Shown here: one piece after another, positions 55,984 to 64,000 of the stretch
How positions within the stretch are numbered: the first letter of the stretch is position 1
Layout of the letters: each line of letters opens with the position of its first letter
Assembly: GCA_002205965.3 (NCBI GenBank)
Contig: NADL03000691.1
Span: 558,001-622,000 of the forward strand
Direction: 5' to 3'
Length of the DNA: 64,000 nt
Source of the DNA: Kappaphycus alvarezii
Lineage: Eukaryota; Rhodophyta; Florideophyceae; Gigartinales; Solieriaceae
Notes under the pieces: generated by a model
Told to the model about the DNA's origin: nothing
Database searches by the model: none
What the model saw: only the letters and a program-made list of their open reading frames with translations
Translations under genes and position numbers: made by a program

Positions 55984-57079
55984 ATGATTCCTATGGGAGG
56001 AAAAAGGGCCTGGGAATGGATCATCTCGGTTACGCGGGACTACTACGAACTACACGTAATCATCCATTTCTACATTAATATATGCCTATGTTTTCGTACG
56101 TTGAACGGACCATTGCTACCTGAAGAAGATTTCCGACTATTAATAAGAGTTCTATTTTCATTCCAAAACGGAGGTTCACAGAAGCAGGTCCAGAGTTTGT
56201 GGAGGTAATATATCATTACTCTATAGGAAGATATGGAATGGTAGCTGCTGGAGACTTGTCGCAAACGTATCTGAATATTATCCGTCCAATTTACGTATTT
56301 CTCAAGAACAACCAGGACGTTCGACTAAGAGGTTACGCCTTACCCCCGGATATGGAATACAGACTGGTCCCGTATCCTCTATGGGAACCTTACGTTTCTC
56401 CGCCACAAATTGGGAACGTTGGAGGCGGCGAGGATCCTCCTGAAGCAGTGATGATGACCAGAGGAGGACCTTCAGGAGACAACAACCCGCCCAGAAGAGG
56501 TTCCGGTCGTCCCCCGAGAGGACCTCGTGCAGGTCCCAGTACGTCAGGAGCTGGTCGCGGCCATTCATCGGGACCGTCCACCACAACTTCATCTCTAGCT
56601 CTACTTCACAACCATGCACAGCATACAGTCGGAAGAAGAAGATTATCTTTTTGGCTGCGCAATATCTCCGAGGATGCGAACGATGCGCAGGTCATTTCTT
56701 ATTTCATGATAAGCATCTGTTTATGTTTTAGGGCGCTACATGGACCGCACTTATCTTACGAAGATTCGTTCTTGATGATGCGCGTCTTCTTTTCTTATCG
56801 ACATCCATTCCTCCGGCATCTTCCAGAAGAGTTTGCATATCACATATATTTTTCACTCTTGGAAGATTCGGAAGAGTCACGGAAGAAGAATGTATTCAAC
56901 CCCACCTCGATGTGATCAAACCAATATATGAGGCTATGCTACAAAGTGAGGTACCAGTAATGCGAACCTACTTTTTAGAGCATCATATTGGTAATCAGTT
57001 GCATCCGTACCCGTTTGAGAGACCATACATTTTATCAATAAGACAGCGAACACTAACGGAAGCAGAAGAAGAGCAGTGA
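55984..57079 (+). CDS. Gypsy-3 ORF3: extra region with two related domains
   Basis: It lies between the integrase end and the 3' LTR and finishes with TGA at 57077-57079, 33 bp before the LTR. An in-frame ATG at 55984 is the natural start, though it might be the polyprotein tail. Frame changes near 56170 and 56855 divide it. Two domains, 56005-56396 and 56640-57032, have nearly equal length (about 130 residues) and align over their whole span: INICLCFRTLNGPLLPEED with ISICLCFRALHGPHLSYED, then IGRYG with GRFGR, LNIIRPIYVFL with LDVIKPIYEAM, and LVPYPLWEPYV with LHPYPFERPYI. Between them is a Gly/Pro/Arg/Ser-rich linker (56397-56639). I recognise no family; there is no signal peptide or clear membrane span, so envelope function is not indicated. 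Confidence 0.7.
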
Positions 57080-57112
57080 CGAGTCGGGACGTTCGCCTTG
57101 AGCGAGAGGGCG

Positions 57113-57837
57113 TGATGTGCGCAAATTCGCGCACGAAAAAAAAATCTAGATGAGGACCATGATTGTATACAGTATCGGAATTGGGAAGATATTTTTACAG
57201 TTTTTGAATTTGCAAGATATTTTTAATTTGGGTGAGTGTGGCAAATTCATCGGTTGATTTTTTTTCATTTTAGGACACGCTGTCATAGTAGATGTCAGTA
57301 CAGTTCCAGGTTGTGGGTGATACTACAAGTAGCTCTGAAAGGTCTATATAATGGCCACATCAATTCCCACCCCTGGCCGATGGGTGGCTGGCATGGGTAT
57401 GGCACCTAGATATTTACCTTGAGGAAATATCTTCTAATAGTCTCTCTGGTTCACACGATTACCGTGAATACATTTTATGGTTATTAGTATGTTTGTTTGA
57501 GACTTTTAGGGTAGCCAAAAGTCTATATAAGCCGAGTAAACTGCTTCCTTTAGTGGAGGTGAAGCAAGTTGGCAGACAACTTCAAGCCAAGTCCCGAGTA
57601 GTAGGAAGTTGAGAGTCAACTTCAGACCCAAGAACACTTTTTCTTACGCTGGTCGCAGAGCGTCAGTGGTAGACTCTGCCCCTTTTATACTTGCTTGTAG
57701 CTTCCTCAACTCTCTTCTTTATACACTCCCTTTTATTCGTTCAACAATACCACGGCAGCACTTTTGTCGCTCGCAACACCTCCTTCTCAGGGTAATTGGT
57801 TCTGATGATCTCCTCCCCCGCCGATTTACCCCTATCA
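57113..57837 (+). repeat. 3' LTR of gypsy-3
   Basis: 725 bp, TGATGT start after a purine-rich AGCGAGAGGGCG (possible polypurine tract), CCTATCA end, then TAACC. Confidence 0.95.
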
Positions 57838-57842
57838 TAACC
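57838..57842 (+). repeat. Target-site duplication of gypsy-3, right (TAACC)
   Basis: Partner of 50321-50325; copy B sequence resumes here. Confidence 0.92.
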
Positions 57843-58151
57843 ATTATCGTATTGACGATTACAGCAAGACCAAAAGTGACCAGCCACTGTCCTTTCTGTT
57901 GAAGTAATAGGGCTTTTCCTTGACCATGGCCTCACTGACACAACCTGGAATCGAGATTCTGGCAACGTTCCTGTCTCCTCTGTTTTAGCCAATAATCTTC
58001 TATCTCCAGATTCGAAAATGAGCACGGGACACTCTAGGCTACCCTATTTTTCAATCATTAAAACACCGTAATTGGTCAAAATCTACCATGTCTTTCAATT
58101 ATTGAAGCACGAGGACTTATCCCGCGTAACGGATTAGCCTCGTGGATATAA

Positions 58152-58197
58152 CCGACCACATCTTCCATGCATTAAAATAACCCAAAATTTCCCCCAC
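58152..58197 (-). repeat. Dispersed motif M1 (instance)
   Basis: Minus strand: GTGGGGGAAATTTTGGGTTA then TTTTAATGCATGGAAGATGT and GGTCGG. It lies within about 70 bp that are absent from the equivalent place in copy A (near 22240). Confidence 0.5.
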
Positions 58198-58487
58198 ACC
58201 CCCCTAATTATTCCCCTCTCCGAAACTCATAGTATTATGCAGTAGTAGATGGAAATTTCTGCACAAGAGAGGCAGTGCAGATCTAAGTACATCCACAGAG
58301 ATAACAGGATTTGGTACATCGTTTCAACAAAATTCGCATAGAACTGTCTCCTGAAATGCCTTGAGAGTCAAAGCCTTGCTCCAAGTTTGAGTACATGCAT
58401 TTATAAAACAATACCTTTTACGTGGAAGATGAAACACGCAATTTTAACCTACTACAAACACATAGGAAATTATCTATCCGTTGCATG

Positions 58488-58536
58488 GAGGGGGAAATGT
58501 GGGGTGATTTAATATTTGAAGGCTATGATCGGTTGT
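58488..58536 (+). repeat. Dispersed motif M1 (instance)
   Basis: GAGGGGGAAATGTGGGGTGA, TTTAATATTTGAAGG, CTATGATCGGTTGT. Among the clearest instances. Confidence 0.55.
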
Positions 58537-60076
58537 GTCCTGGAATATCCTGTAGGGTGACCATGGAGTGAAGTGTTCTCTGTTGAACAGTTGTAAGCCA
58601 CAGCATGAAAAAATCATCAACAGCAATTCGGGGTACAGTGGTTCGGATGAGAATTTATTTGATCGGGCAACAGCATTGACATGTATATTCTCTGATTACT
58701 ACTCAGAGGGCACAGACGTGGCATGATCTAGATATAATCATGGGAGGAACCAGGTAGGACTGAGTCCGTAGAGATATCAGAACATATCTGAACAGCCGGT
58801 GATTAATTACTCTGGTATTGAGTGCGAAGAGGGTTTATCTCATCCCAGAAAGATATATCGATGGCAACGTTCAATGACAGGATGTTTTGAAATGTTCCGA
58901 AGTAAAGAGGAAAAAGGGGGTGTCTTTATTGAGATGTATGTACTGGCTGGAACCCATTTGGAGTTGCAAATCTGCATGTCATATTAACAAACAAACTCTT
59001 TTATTACAGGTTCACTAAACCGAGCAGGGTCAGTCACGCATCAGGTGATGCGAGAGACAGCGCACGGCGAGCTACGGCATGGGCCGTGAGTTGAATACGG
59101 CTGCCGCTCGAGGTAGCATTGTCATATTAAATACATGTACCAATGGTCGAGGCAATGTACAAATCATTGCTGTCGAATGCTAACACCAGCAACAGTCTAC
59201 CAGAAAGTCGATGGGAGGCCAGCCAGCAGACAAGCAGCGTTAGAAGTTACTACCTACGCCGAGTGTCGTTGTAGAAGAATATCTCGAACCTTCGCAACCC
59301 GTCCCATTGCGCGGCTGGTGACGGTTCTTGCAATCTCCGTGACCACTGAAAAGTAAACAGTCTTTAAATTTCCATGTCTTGCACCGGAACATTCCGCATG
59401 TACGTATTTAGGATGACGAGATAAACTATGCATCTACAGTAGTGCACAGCGTCAAGTCTGGTGCCAACGCGAGAAAAAACTATTGAACTACTGGAACTAT
59501 GTAGTAAACCAAAGTGTGAATCCGAAATTGTTGGCCACACAAGCCTCGTGCGTTTAATTTGAACAATTTTGCTCAATTCAAATGGAGAATCGCAGACAAT
59601 AAAATATATAGGACACGCAGTCAAGAAATTTGTTTTCCTGTGCTACAAACGCCGTTCTTACCTACCATTTTACAAAGAATGCCTGGTTCTTTTACATTTC
59701 CTTCGTTTCTTTGGCGCCATCCTCACTCCGTGACTACCGCAGATTGTAACAGCACTGCAGAATCTGCGCATTTCTCTTGCTTTATTATTCGCTGTAGAAA
59801 GAAATTCCAATCCCTGGAAACATGTCCTAGTGTTTTCGTTATCAAAGCTATATAATATCCGCCTCAGGCATTGCCGTGCTTCATATCATGGCACACGGAA
59901 CTTTATTTAAAACTTATCCTCTTTCAGCGGTAATAGTAGTGGAAATAGTCCTTTACGATTTTTATTCAACGATTTCTCTGTATTCCTCAGGGGCCTGTTA
60001 CAACCTTGAAGAGAATATCACACGCAAAGTTAGTTGGAGGTTAGGAAAACACGGCCATGGGCGCCGGGATAATCTT

Positions 60077-60084
60077 TATATAAA
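60077..60084 (+). promoter_or_regulatory. TATA box of secreted-protein gene, copy B
   Basis: TATATAAA 107 bp before the ATG, same spacing as copy A. The conserved upstream block with CCATGGGCGCCG lies about 25-30 bp before it. Confidence 0.7.
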
Positions 60085-60183
60085 GTGCCAGTTATTCGAT
60101 CTTCGACACCGAATCACCAGACATCTCTTTCCCTCAAACAATTCTACTAAACAAAATCTACCATCCTGCAATCGCCGAACACA

Positions 60184-60582
60184 ATGAATGCATTCTTCTC
60201 TCTGCTCGGACTCCTTGTGATATTCGGATCGATTGATGGAAGCGTTGCCGCTTCAGTTCCAACCTCAGAGCGCTCCTTGGTCTGTCCTTGCGTCTGCCTG
60301 CCCGATTACTATCTCGCTGATTACTTGTGCTCTTCATCATACGGATACGGTTGCAAGGTGTTTGCATGCAGCTATGGATTCACATGCTGTAATCCTAAAG
60401 GAAAAGGAGGTGTGGTGATCGGAGATGTGACGACTGGGGATGGTGGCGATGGCGGGGATGGCGGTGATGGCGGGCAGGGCGGGAACGTGATCGGATCAGG
60501 GAATGCTAACGGGAGCGGTGATGGTGGCGATGGTGGCGATGGTGGTGACTCGGGTAGCATTGGCATCAACGTTGGGCATTAG
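60184..60582 (+). CDS. Secreted Cys-rich, Gly-Asp-rich protein, copy B (intact)
   Basis: 132 codons, ATG at 60184, TAG at 60580. Residues 1-23 form a signal peptide (MNAFFSLLGLLVIFGSIDGS then VAA), with cleavage likely before Ser24. Residues 34-69 form a module with eight cysteines (34, 36, 38, 49, 57, 62, 68, 69), including VCPCVC and a CC pair, with several Tyr between. The tail (about 86-120) is made of GDG repeats and ends GSIGINVGH. There is no intron and no membrane segment in the mature part. Eight Cys suggest four disulfides and an extracellular role. Family and function are unknown. Conservation against copy A is at the protein level (22 synonymous against 2 replacement changes after the leader), so it is or was under selection. 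It lies alone between repeat-rich spacers. Confidence 0.85.
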   Translation: MNAFFSLLGLLVIFGSIDGSVAASVPTSERSLVCPCVCLPDYYLADYLCSSSYGYGCKVFACSYGFTCCNPKGKGGVVIGDVTTGDGGDGGDGGDGGQGGNVIGSGNANGSGDGGDGGDGGDSGSIGINVGH

Positions 60583-61365
60583 ACTGATGGTAGGTACGGC
60601 CATTGCGAGGCTAGAATGGAGTTGTAGTATTTCAATGACGCTCGCTTATGCATCCCCTTGCAGAACATACGCTCGTGGATATACGTGAACGAGGGGAATC
60701 GTTTAGAAAACATTAGATTGGGAGACGTTGAGTTTTCTACTAAAGATCCAGTGAGTGCTGTTTCGCCCGCCCGCGCCACACGGAGTTCTATTGCCTCATA
60801 TATTACCGGAAACTTGTATTTACTCAGGGATTGCAATTTCTCTGCAAGAATCGGTTTGATGAGGTCACTCGAGTTGTTTATTGGGCCATTTCATGTGTCA
60901 AACCGGAAAATGGAGGTTTGTTTTCTGTATAAGATATGCTGGCTGATACTCAGATGCTTGTACGACAGTGGGGATGTACGTAAGATTTTATGGCATCGCA
61001 GATGGCACTCTACTACTCCAAAGGGTAAAGGGGAGACAAGCAAGCAAACAAGCTCCATTAGGTGTTACTGCTAATTTAGAGTGTCGCTGTACAGTTATAC
61101 TTTGCAACCTTGAAAACAGTTCCAGTGCAGGACTGGCAATAGTTCTCACAAGCTTGTTGACGACGGGGAACGCTGCCGGATACTAGGCTCCGAGTGCTGG
61201 GATAGGGAGAGGAACTAGCCTGCTCTTCTCTGGCAATTCAGGTAGACACCTTCGGTACGTCCACTTTTCTCCATGTGGGCTGGGTTGAGGCTGGTGAGTG
61301 CCTAAGGACGTAGTAAGGAACGTGGGCGTAAAGGCATTGGATTGTACGGAGAGGTTCGGGGGGTT
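60583..61365. other. Gene-free sequence downstream of secreted-protein gene, copy B
   Basis: Counterpart of 24447-25262. No supportable gene. An M2-like piece lies at 61025-61095. Confidence 0.55.
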
Positions 61366-61374
61366 TTGATGCAA

Positions 61375-61563
61375 TGGCACGCTGCACCAGCCGTCATGTC
61401 CAATGCGGGCAGATTGATGGCTGGCCTGAAGGTAGCTTTTTAGGGAGCGTAGTTCCTTCCCCATTACTGTGTAGGCATACCCTTTTTGAATTGATTGTGG
61501 TTGTCTGGAAAACCATCGGATAGATCGCATATACCTTCCAAGAGTAAAACTCTTTCTCCCCTT
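61375..61563 (-). repeat. Composite dispersed repeat M1 + middle + M2, simplest copy
   Basis: On the minus strand: M1 (TTTACTCTTGGAAGGTATAT), TTTTCCAGACAACCACAATC, GGGGAAGGAACTACGCTCCC, then M2 (CGCATTGGACATGACGGCTG). About 188 bp without the extra insert seen in 20740-21006 and 49080-49355. It sits at the point where collinearity with copy A ends. Confidence 0.6.
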
Positions 61564-61719
61564 AATATCAGGGGTGAGTTGGTTGATCGCCCTTGTCGAG
61601 ACCCTTTAGTGAAGTGAAAACTGCAACTATTACGTAATGAGTGTACAACGATCTACTCATTGATGTAAAGTTTTTCTAATACATTTGCCGTCTGTTTTTC
61701 TAATACATTTGCCGTCTAC

Positions 61720-62198
61720 AGTGCAGTGTAAGAAAATGAATACATGGAACTGCCACAAACTTATTAAGCCTCCCTCCCTTCCTTTAACGAACCCTCTACC
61801 CATACCCCTGTCGATGTCCTTATTCCTATCCAAAACTCACTCCTTGTCGCCCTGAGCAGTCTGTTCTTTGAAATCCGGTCCTTTGTGTAGTAAAGCCGTC
61901 CTCTCCCCAAACTTGTACCTTCTTAATCCCTAACCTTTGGCTATTCAAAACGACTTTTCCCTTCTACTTTTTTAAAAACCAAATCCTGAGACCACTTTTC
62001 CCCTACGAATTGAAATTCACTGTACAACTTTATTTTCCATTTTGACTCTGAGGATTTTGGTCCTCCTTTTTCATAAAAGAAATCTTTCGACTCATGATTC
62101 GCTTCGTCCTCAAAACTCATTCCCGGTATTCTATCAAGCGGACTTTTTATTGTCGCCCTGATTGCGTGCAAATTCAAAACCGTTGCACTGCGTCGCAT
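61720..62198 (-). pseudogene. Unrecognised decayed open stretch
   Basis: The minus strand is open for 86 codons (61941-62198) with mixed charge (FEDEANHESKDFFYEKGG, VGEKWSQDLVFKKVEGKSRF), and coding-like sequence continues in another frame (YKFGERTALLHKGPDFKEQT). The composition is like a soluble protein or Gag remnant, but no family is recognised. Confidence 0.25.
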
Positions 62199-62473
62199 AT
62201 TTCTATTTCGTCTTAGGCCGTGAAACTTTTCGAAGACATAGCCTTATTCAAATGTCGACATCAACGTCTTTGAAGCAAAACCCCTGCCATCAACCACCTC
62301 ATGAGCTCAAAACCCTTTTTCCCTCAACGTGACCAGCCTCTACCAGTTCCTTACCATTGCGAAGTCACTTAGAGCCGGCTGCTTCCTCAAACCCGTGGCT
62401 TTGATGGCAAATGGACCAACTGATTACGATAAATAATGTAGAAGAATGAACCATGAATGAGTTCGAAATTGGG

Positions 62474-62723
62474 TCCGCCTCCACTGCTCCGAGGAGGTAA
62501 AATAATCAAACGAGGATTTGTAGTAAGAGGAGGCAAAGAAGAGGATATAAAGGAGATGTATGAGGCTGCTGTGGAAGGATCAGAAGGTAAGAAAGACTGG
62601 ATGGACCCGTAGGAGGGACTTGTGTACAGTAGTAGAGGAGCTGCTGTGGAGAACGGAGGAAATAGTGAGGAAGTAATCGCTATCCCTGACTCCTCCGATG
62701 GGAGTGAGGTGAAGTTTTGGTAG
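62474..62723 (+). pseudogene. Unrecognised decayed open stretch
   Basis: The plus-strand reading contains GGKIIKRGFVVRGGKEEDIK, EMYEAAVEGSEGKKDW, an in-frame TAG (62610-62612), then ENGGNSEEVIAIPDSSDGSE before a final TAG at 62721. The acidic Ser-rich end suggests a protein C-terminus. The opposite strand is also open for 123 codons, so the call is tentative. Confidence 0.25.
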
Positions 62724-63099
62724 TTGGTAGCTATTTGAACGATAAACACGGGTTTCATTCTTGATAAAAGATTAGCAATGGTGTTTTAACCGAAAATGAC
62801 TTTTTTATTGTTTTATGTGTTGATACTTCCCACGTCACACATAGCTATAAAAACTGTCCGAGGTGAGAATTAAAGGTTTTTTTGGACAATCTAAGTAGAT
62901 GCGGTACTCTTACTGCAATCACGACTAAACACTAAAAGTCAAAGACAATTCATGACACATTCAATAAGCGGTTGGGACATTGAATGTTAAGTATTTATAA
63001 AGCAATTTATCTAATTAGATGATTAAGTTGCGTCTAATTTTTACGTCTCATTGAACAAGGTTGAGGTCATTGAAGTGGGACCGGAGGAGCTGGATAAGT

Positions 63100-63657
63100 C
63101 CAAGGAGGGTATCTATCATTCCAGGCCGTACGATGGAGTTATGTAGGGACTTCATTTGTGGTATGGGTAATTCGGTGTACTTTTCTGGCTCTGATCTCAT
63201 GGACTAGTAATGCGAGTAGAAAATCCAGATATTTGTCCTGATAGTGTCTGATATTACTTTTTCCGATCTCACTATTTTAATTGATTGATTTTATAATAAT
63301 ACGTATGGATTTTTTTAGAGTTTATGGATAGCAGAAAATTCTACACAAGCTGAGTAAATTGCTTCCTTTGGAGAGTTCTATCAAGTTGGTGGACAACCTC
63401 AAGTCAAGTCCCAAGTACTTAGAAAGCTGACTCTCAACTTCAGAACAAAGAAAGTTTTTACTGCGCTCGTCACAGAGCATACGTGGCATACAATTCCCCT
63501 TCCGTACTCTTCTGTAGCCCTCTTAGCTGTCACCCTTACCCAATTCTTTCTGTTCGCTCAACTAAACCACGGTAGTACTTTTTTTTTTGATTGAAACACC
63601 TCCTTTTTTGGTTATTTGGTTGCGACTATCTATTCGCCCGAATATTTATCCGTATAA
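63100..63657 (+). repeat. Diverged LTR related to gypsy-3
   Basis: Clear block-wise similarity to the gypsy-3 LTR: GAGTAAATTGCTTCCTTTGG, CAAGTTGGTGGACAACCTCA, CAAGTCCCAAGTA, GCTGACTCTCAACTTCAGAA, CTCGTCACAGAGCATACGTG, CACGGTAGTACTTTT and a CGTATAACA end. The left limit is uncertain. No gag-like sequence follows, so it is a solo or truncated LTR. Its TATA box is degraded. Confidence 0.75.
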
Positions 63658-64000
63658 CATACTTCAAGTCCTCGGTAATACGTTCATATCACATTCGGAC
63701 TTAATAAATCACCCTCAGTCTAGCGCATCCCCTCTAGCCACTATCTTTCAAGCGCAGTAACAATTATATCTCTCCAAGGTAGAGGGTAAACCACATAGGG
63801 AGCGCTCATAAGACAGAGACCGAATTTCACCTAGTGCGATAATTTTTCTATCGCCGGCAAGGTGCCAGGCGAAAGCATAAATCTCCCTTAATAGAACTTC
63901 GAATGAAGGTGTAGTGGAATCGACTTGTAAGGTCCACGCACCAGGTGGGGTTTTAGAAGCGGAGCTTCTTCGGGAGATCAGTGCAGCTGGCCTAGACAGC
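63658..64000. other. Gene-free window end
   Basis: No feature seen. It does not match the internal 5' region of gypsy-3. Confidence 0.5.

Larger units (their letters stand above)
50326..57837 (+). mobile_element. Young Ty3/gypsy-type retrotransposon gypsy-3
   Basis: 7512 bp bounded by LTRs of 720 and 725 bp that are nearly identical, with TGATGT start, CCTATCA end and a perfect TAACC target duplication. The order is gag, protease, reverse transcriptase, RNase H, integrase, then an extra region (ORF3) before the 3' LTR. Catalytic motifs of all enzymes are intact, but the reading frame changes at about ten points. Absence from copy A dates the insertion after the duplication. Confidence 0.95.
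57843..60030. other. Repeat-rich gene-free spacer, copy B (part 2)
   Basis: Counterpart of 21965-23890. M1 instances lie at 58072-58115, 58152-58197 and 58488-58536, and an M2 instance at 59195-59280. No supportable gene. Confidence 0.6.
26830..61365 (+). repeat. Tandem segmental duplication, copy B (interrupted by gypsy-3)
   Basis: This direct repeat of copy A starts where position 1 aligns (26830). It is interrupted at 50321-57842 by the gypsy-3 retrotransposon with its target duplication, after which homology resumes at 57838 with the sequence found at 21960 in copy A. Clear homology fades near 61365, matching about 25262 of copy A. Differences beyond gypsy-3 are a 277-bp solo LTR at 47348, a 1.55 kb block at 37754-39303 that replaces 326 bp of copy A, and absence of about 170 bp present at 19683 in copy A. 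Confidence 0.92.
61570..63100. other. Single-copy sequence right of the duplication
   Basis: No convincing gene. Two weak coding-like remnants are listed separately (61720-62198 minus and 62474-62723 plus). The rest is AT-rich. Confidence 0.5.

Noticed and set aside
56302..56619. Minus-strand 105-codon open stretch opposite ORF3
   Set aside because: Shadow of the Gly/Pro/Arg-rich linker; GC-rich low complexity keeps both strands open.
55984..57079. ORF3 as a retroviral-type envelope protein
   Set aside because: No signal peptide, no clear transmembrane anchor and no furin-like site; position alone is not evidence.
1..64000. CRISPR arrays, bacterial-type operons, tRNA or rRNA genes
   Set aside because: No regular spacer-repeat array, no ribosome-binding-site-linked gene strings and no tRNA box patterns were noticed; the content is eukaryotic transposon DNA.

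Overview
The window is eukaryotic and consists mostly of repeats. It carries LTR retrotransposons of both the copia and gypsy types, TATA boxes upstream of an intronless secreted-protein gene, an inverted-repeat DNA element and long AT-rich gene-free stretches. There is no operon structure. I cannot name the organism: an alga, a fungus or another protist or invertebrate would all fit, and no rRNA, tRNA or clear host housekeeping gene is present to decide.

The backbone is a tandem segmental duplication of roughly 27 kb. Copy A occupies 1 to about 26.8 kb and copy B runs from 26830 to about 61.37 kb; position 1 aligns directly with 26830. Each copy holds, in order: a short tandem repeat; a decayed copia element on the minus strand (about 2.2-6.6 kb in A, 29.0-33.4 kb in B); 5-6 kb of AT-rich sequence without genes; a decayed gypsy element on the plus strand, here called gypsy-1 (11940-18987 in A, 39976-47216 in B); a repeat-rich spacer; and one small secreted-protein gene (24048-24446 in A, 60184-60582 in B). 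After the duplication, copy B gained a 7.5 kb gypsy element (gypsy-3, 50326-57837) with a clean 5-bp target duplication, and a 277-bp solo LTR (47348-47624). Copy A holds an element with TTAA ends (25300-25656). Beyond about 61.6 kb the sequence is single-copy, ending with an old diverged relative of the gypsy-3 LTR.

The most informative observations are these. (1) The small Cys-rich, Gly-Asp-rich secreted protein is the one gene whose two copies differ almost only at synonymous sites, so it is probably the real host gene of the unit; copy A has lost its ATG. (2) Gypsy-3 carries an extra reading region between integrase and the 3' LTR, made of two related domains of about 130 residues joined by a Gly/Pro/Arg-rich linker. 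(3) Gypsy-1 carries, antisense between integrase and the 3' LTR, a reading region that opens with a histone-H3-like N-terminal tail but does not continue as H3. (4) Two short dispersed repeat motifs recur many times in both orientations across the spacers.

The transposon proteins are broken in many places. In gypsy-3 the breaks are mostly frame changes, some at homopolymers, while the LTRs are almost identical and the catalytic motifs intact, so assembly indels are a serious alternative to decay. Domain calls are read by eye from motifs; no alignment or database search was run.
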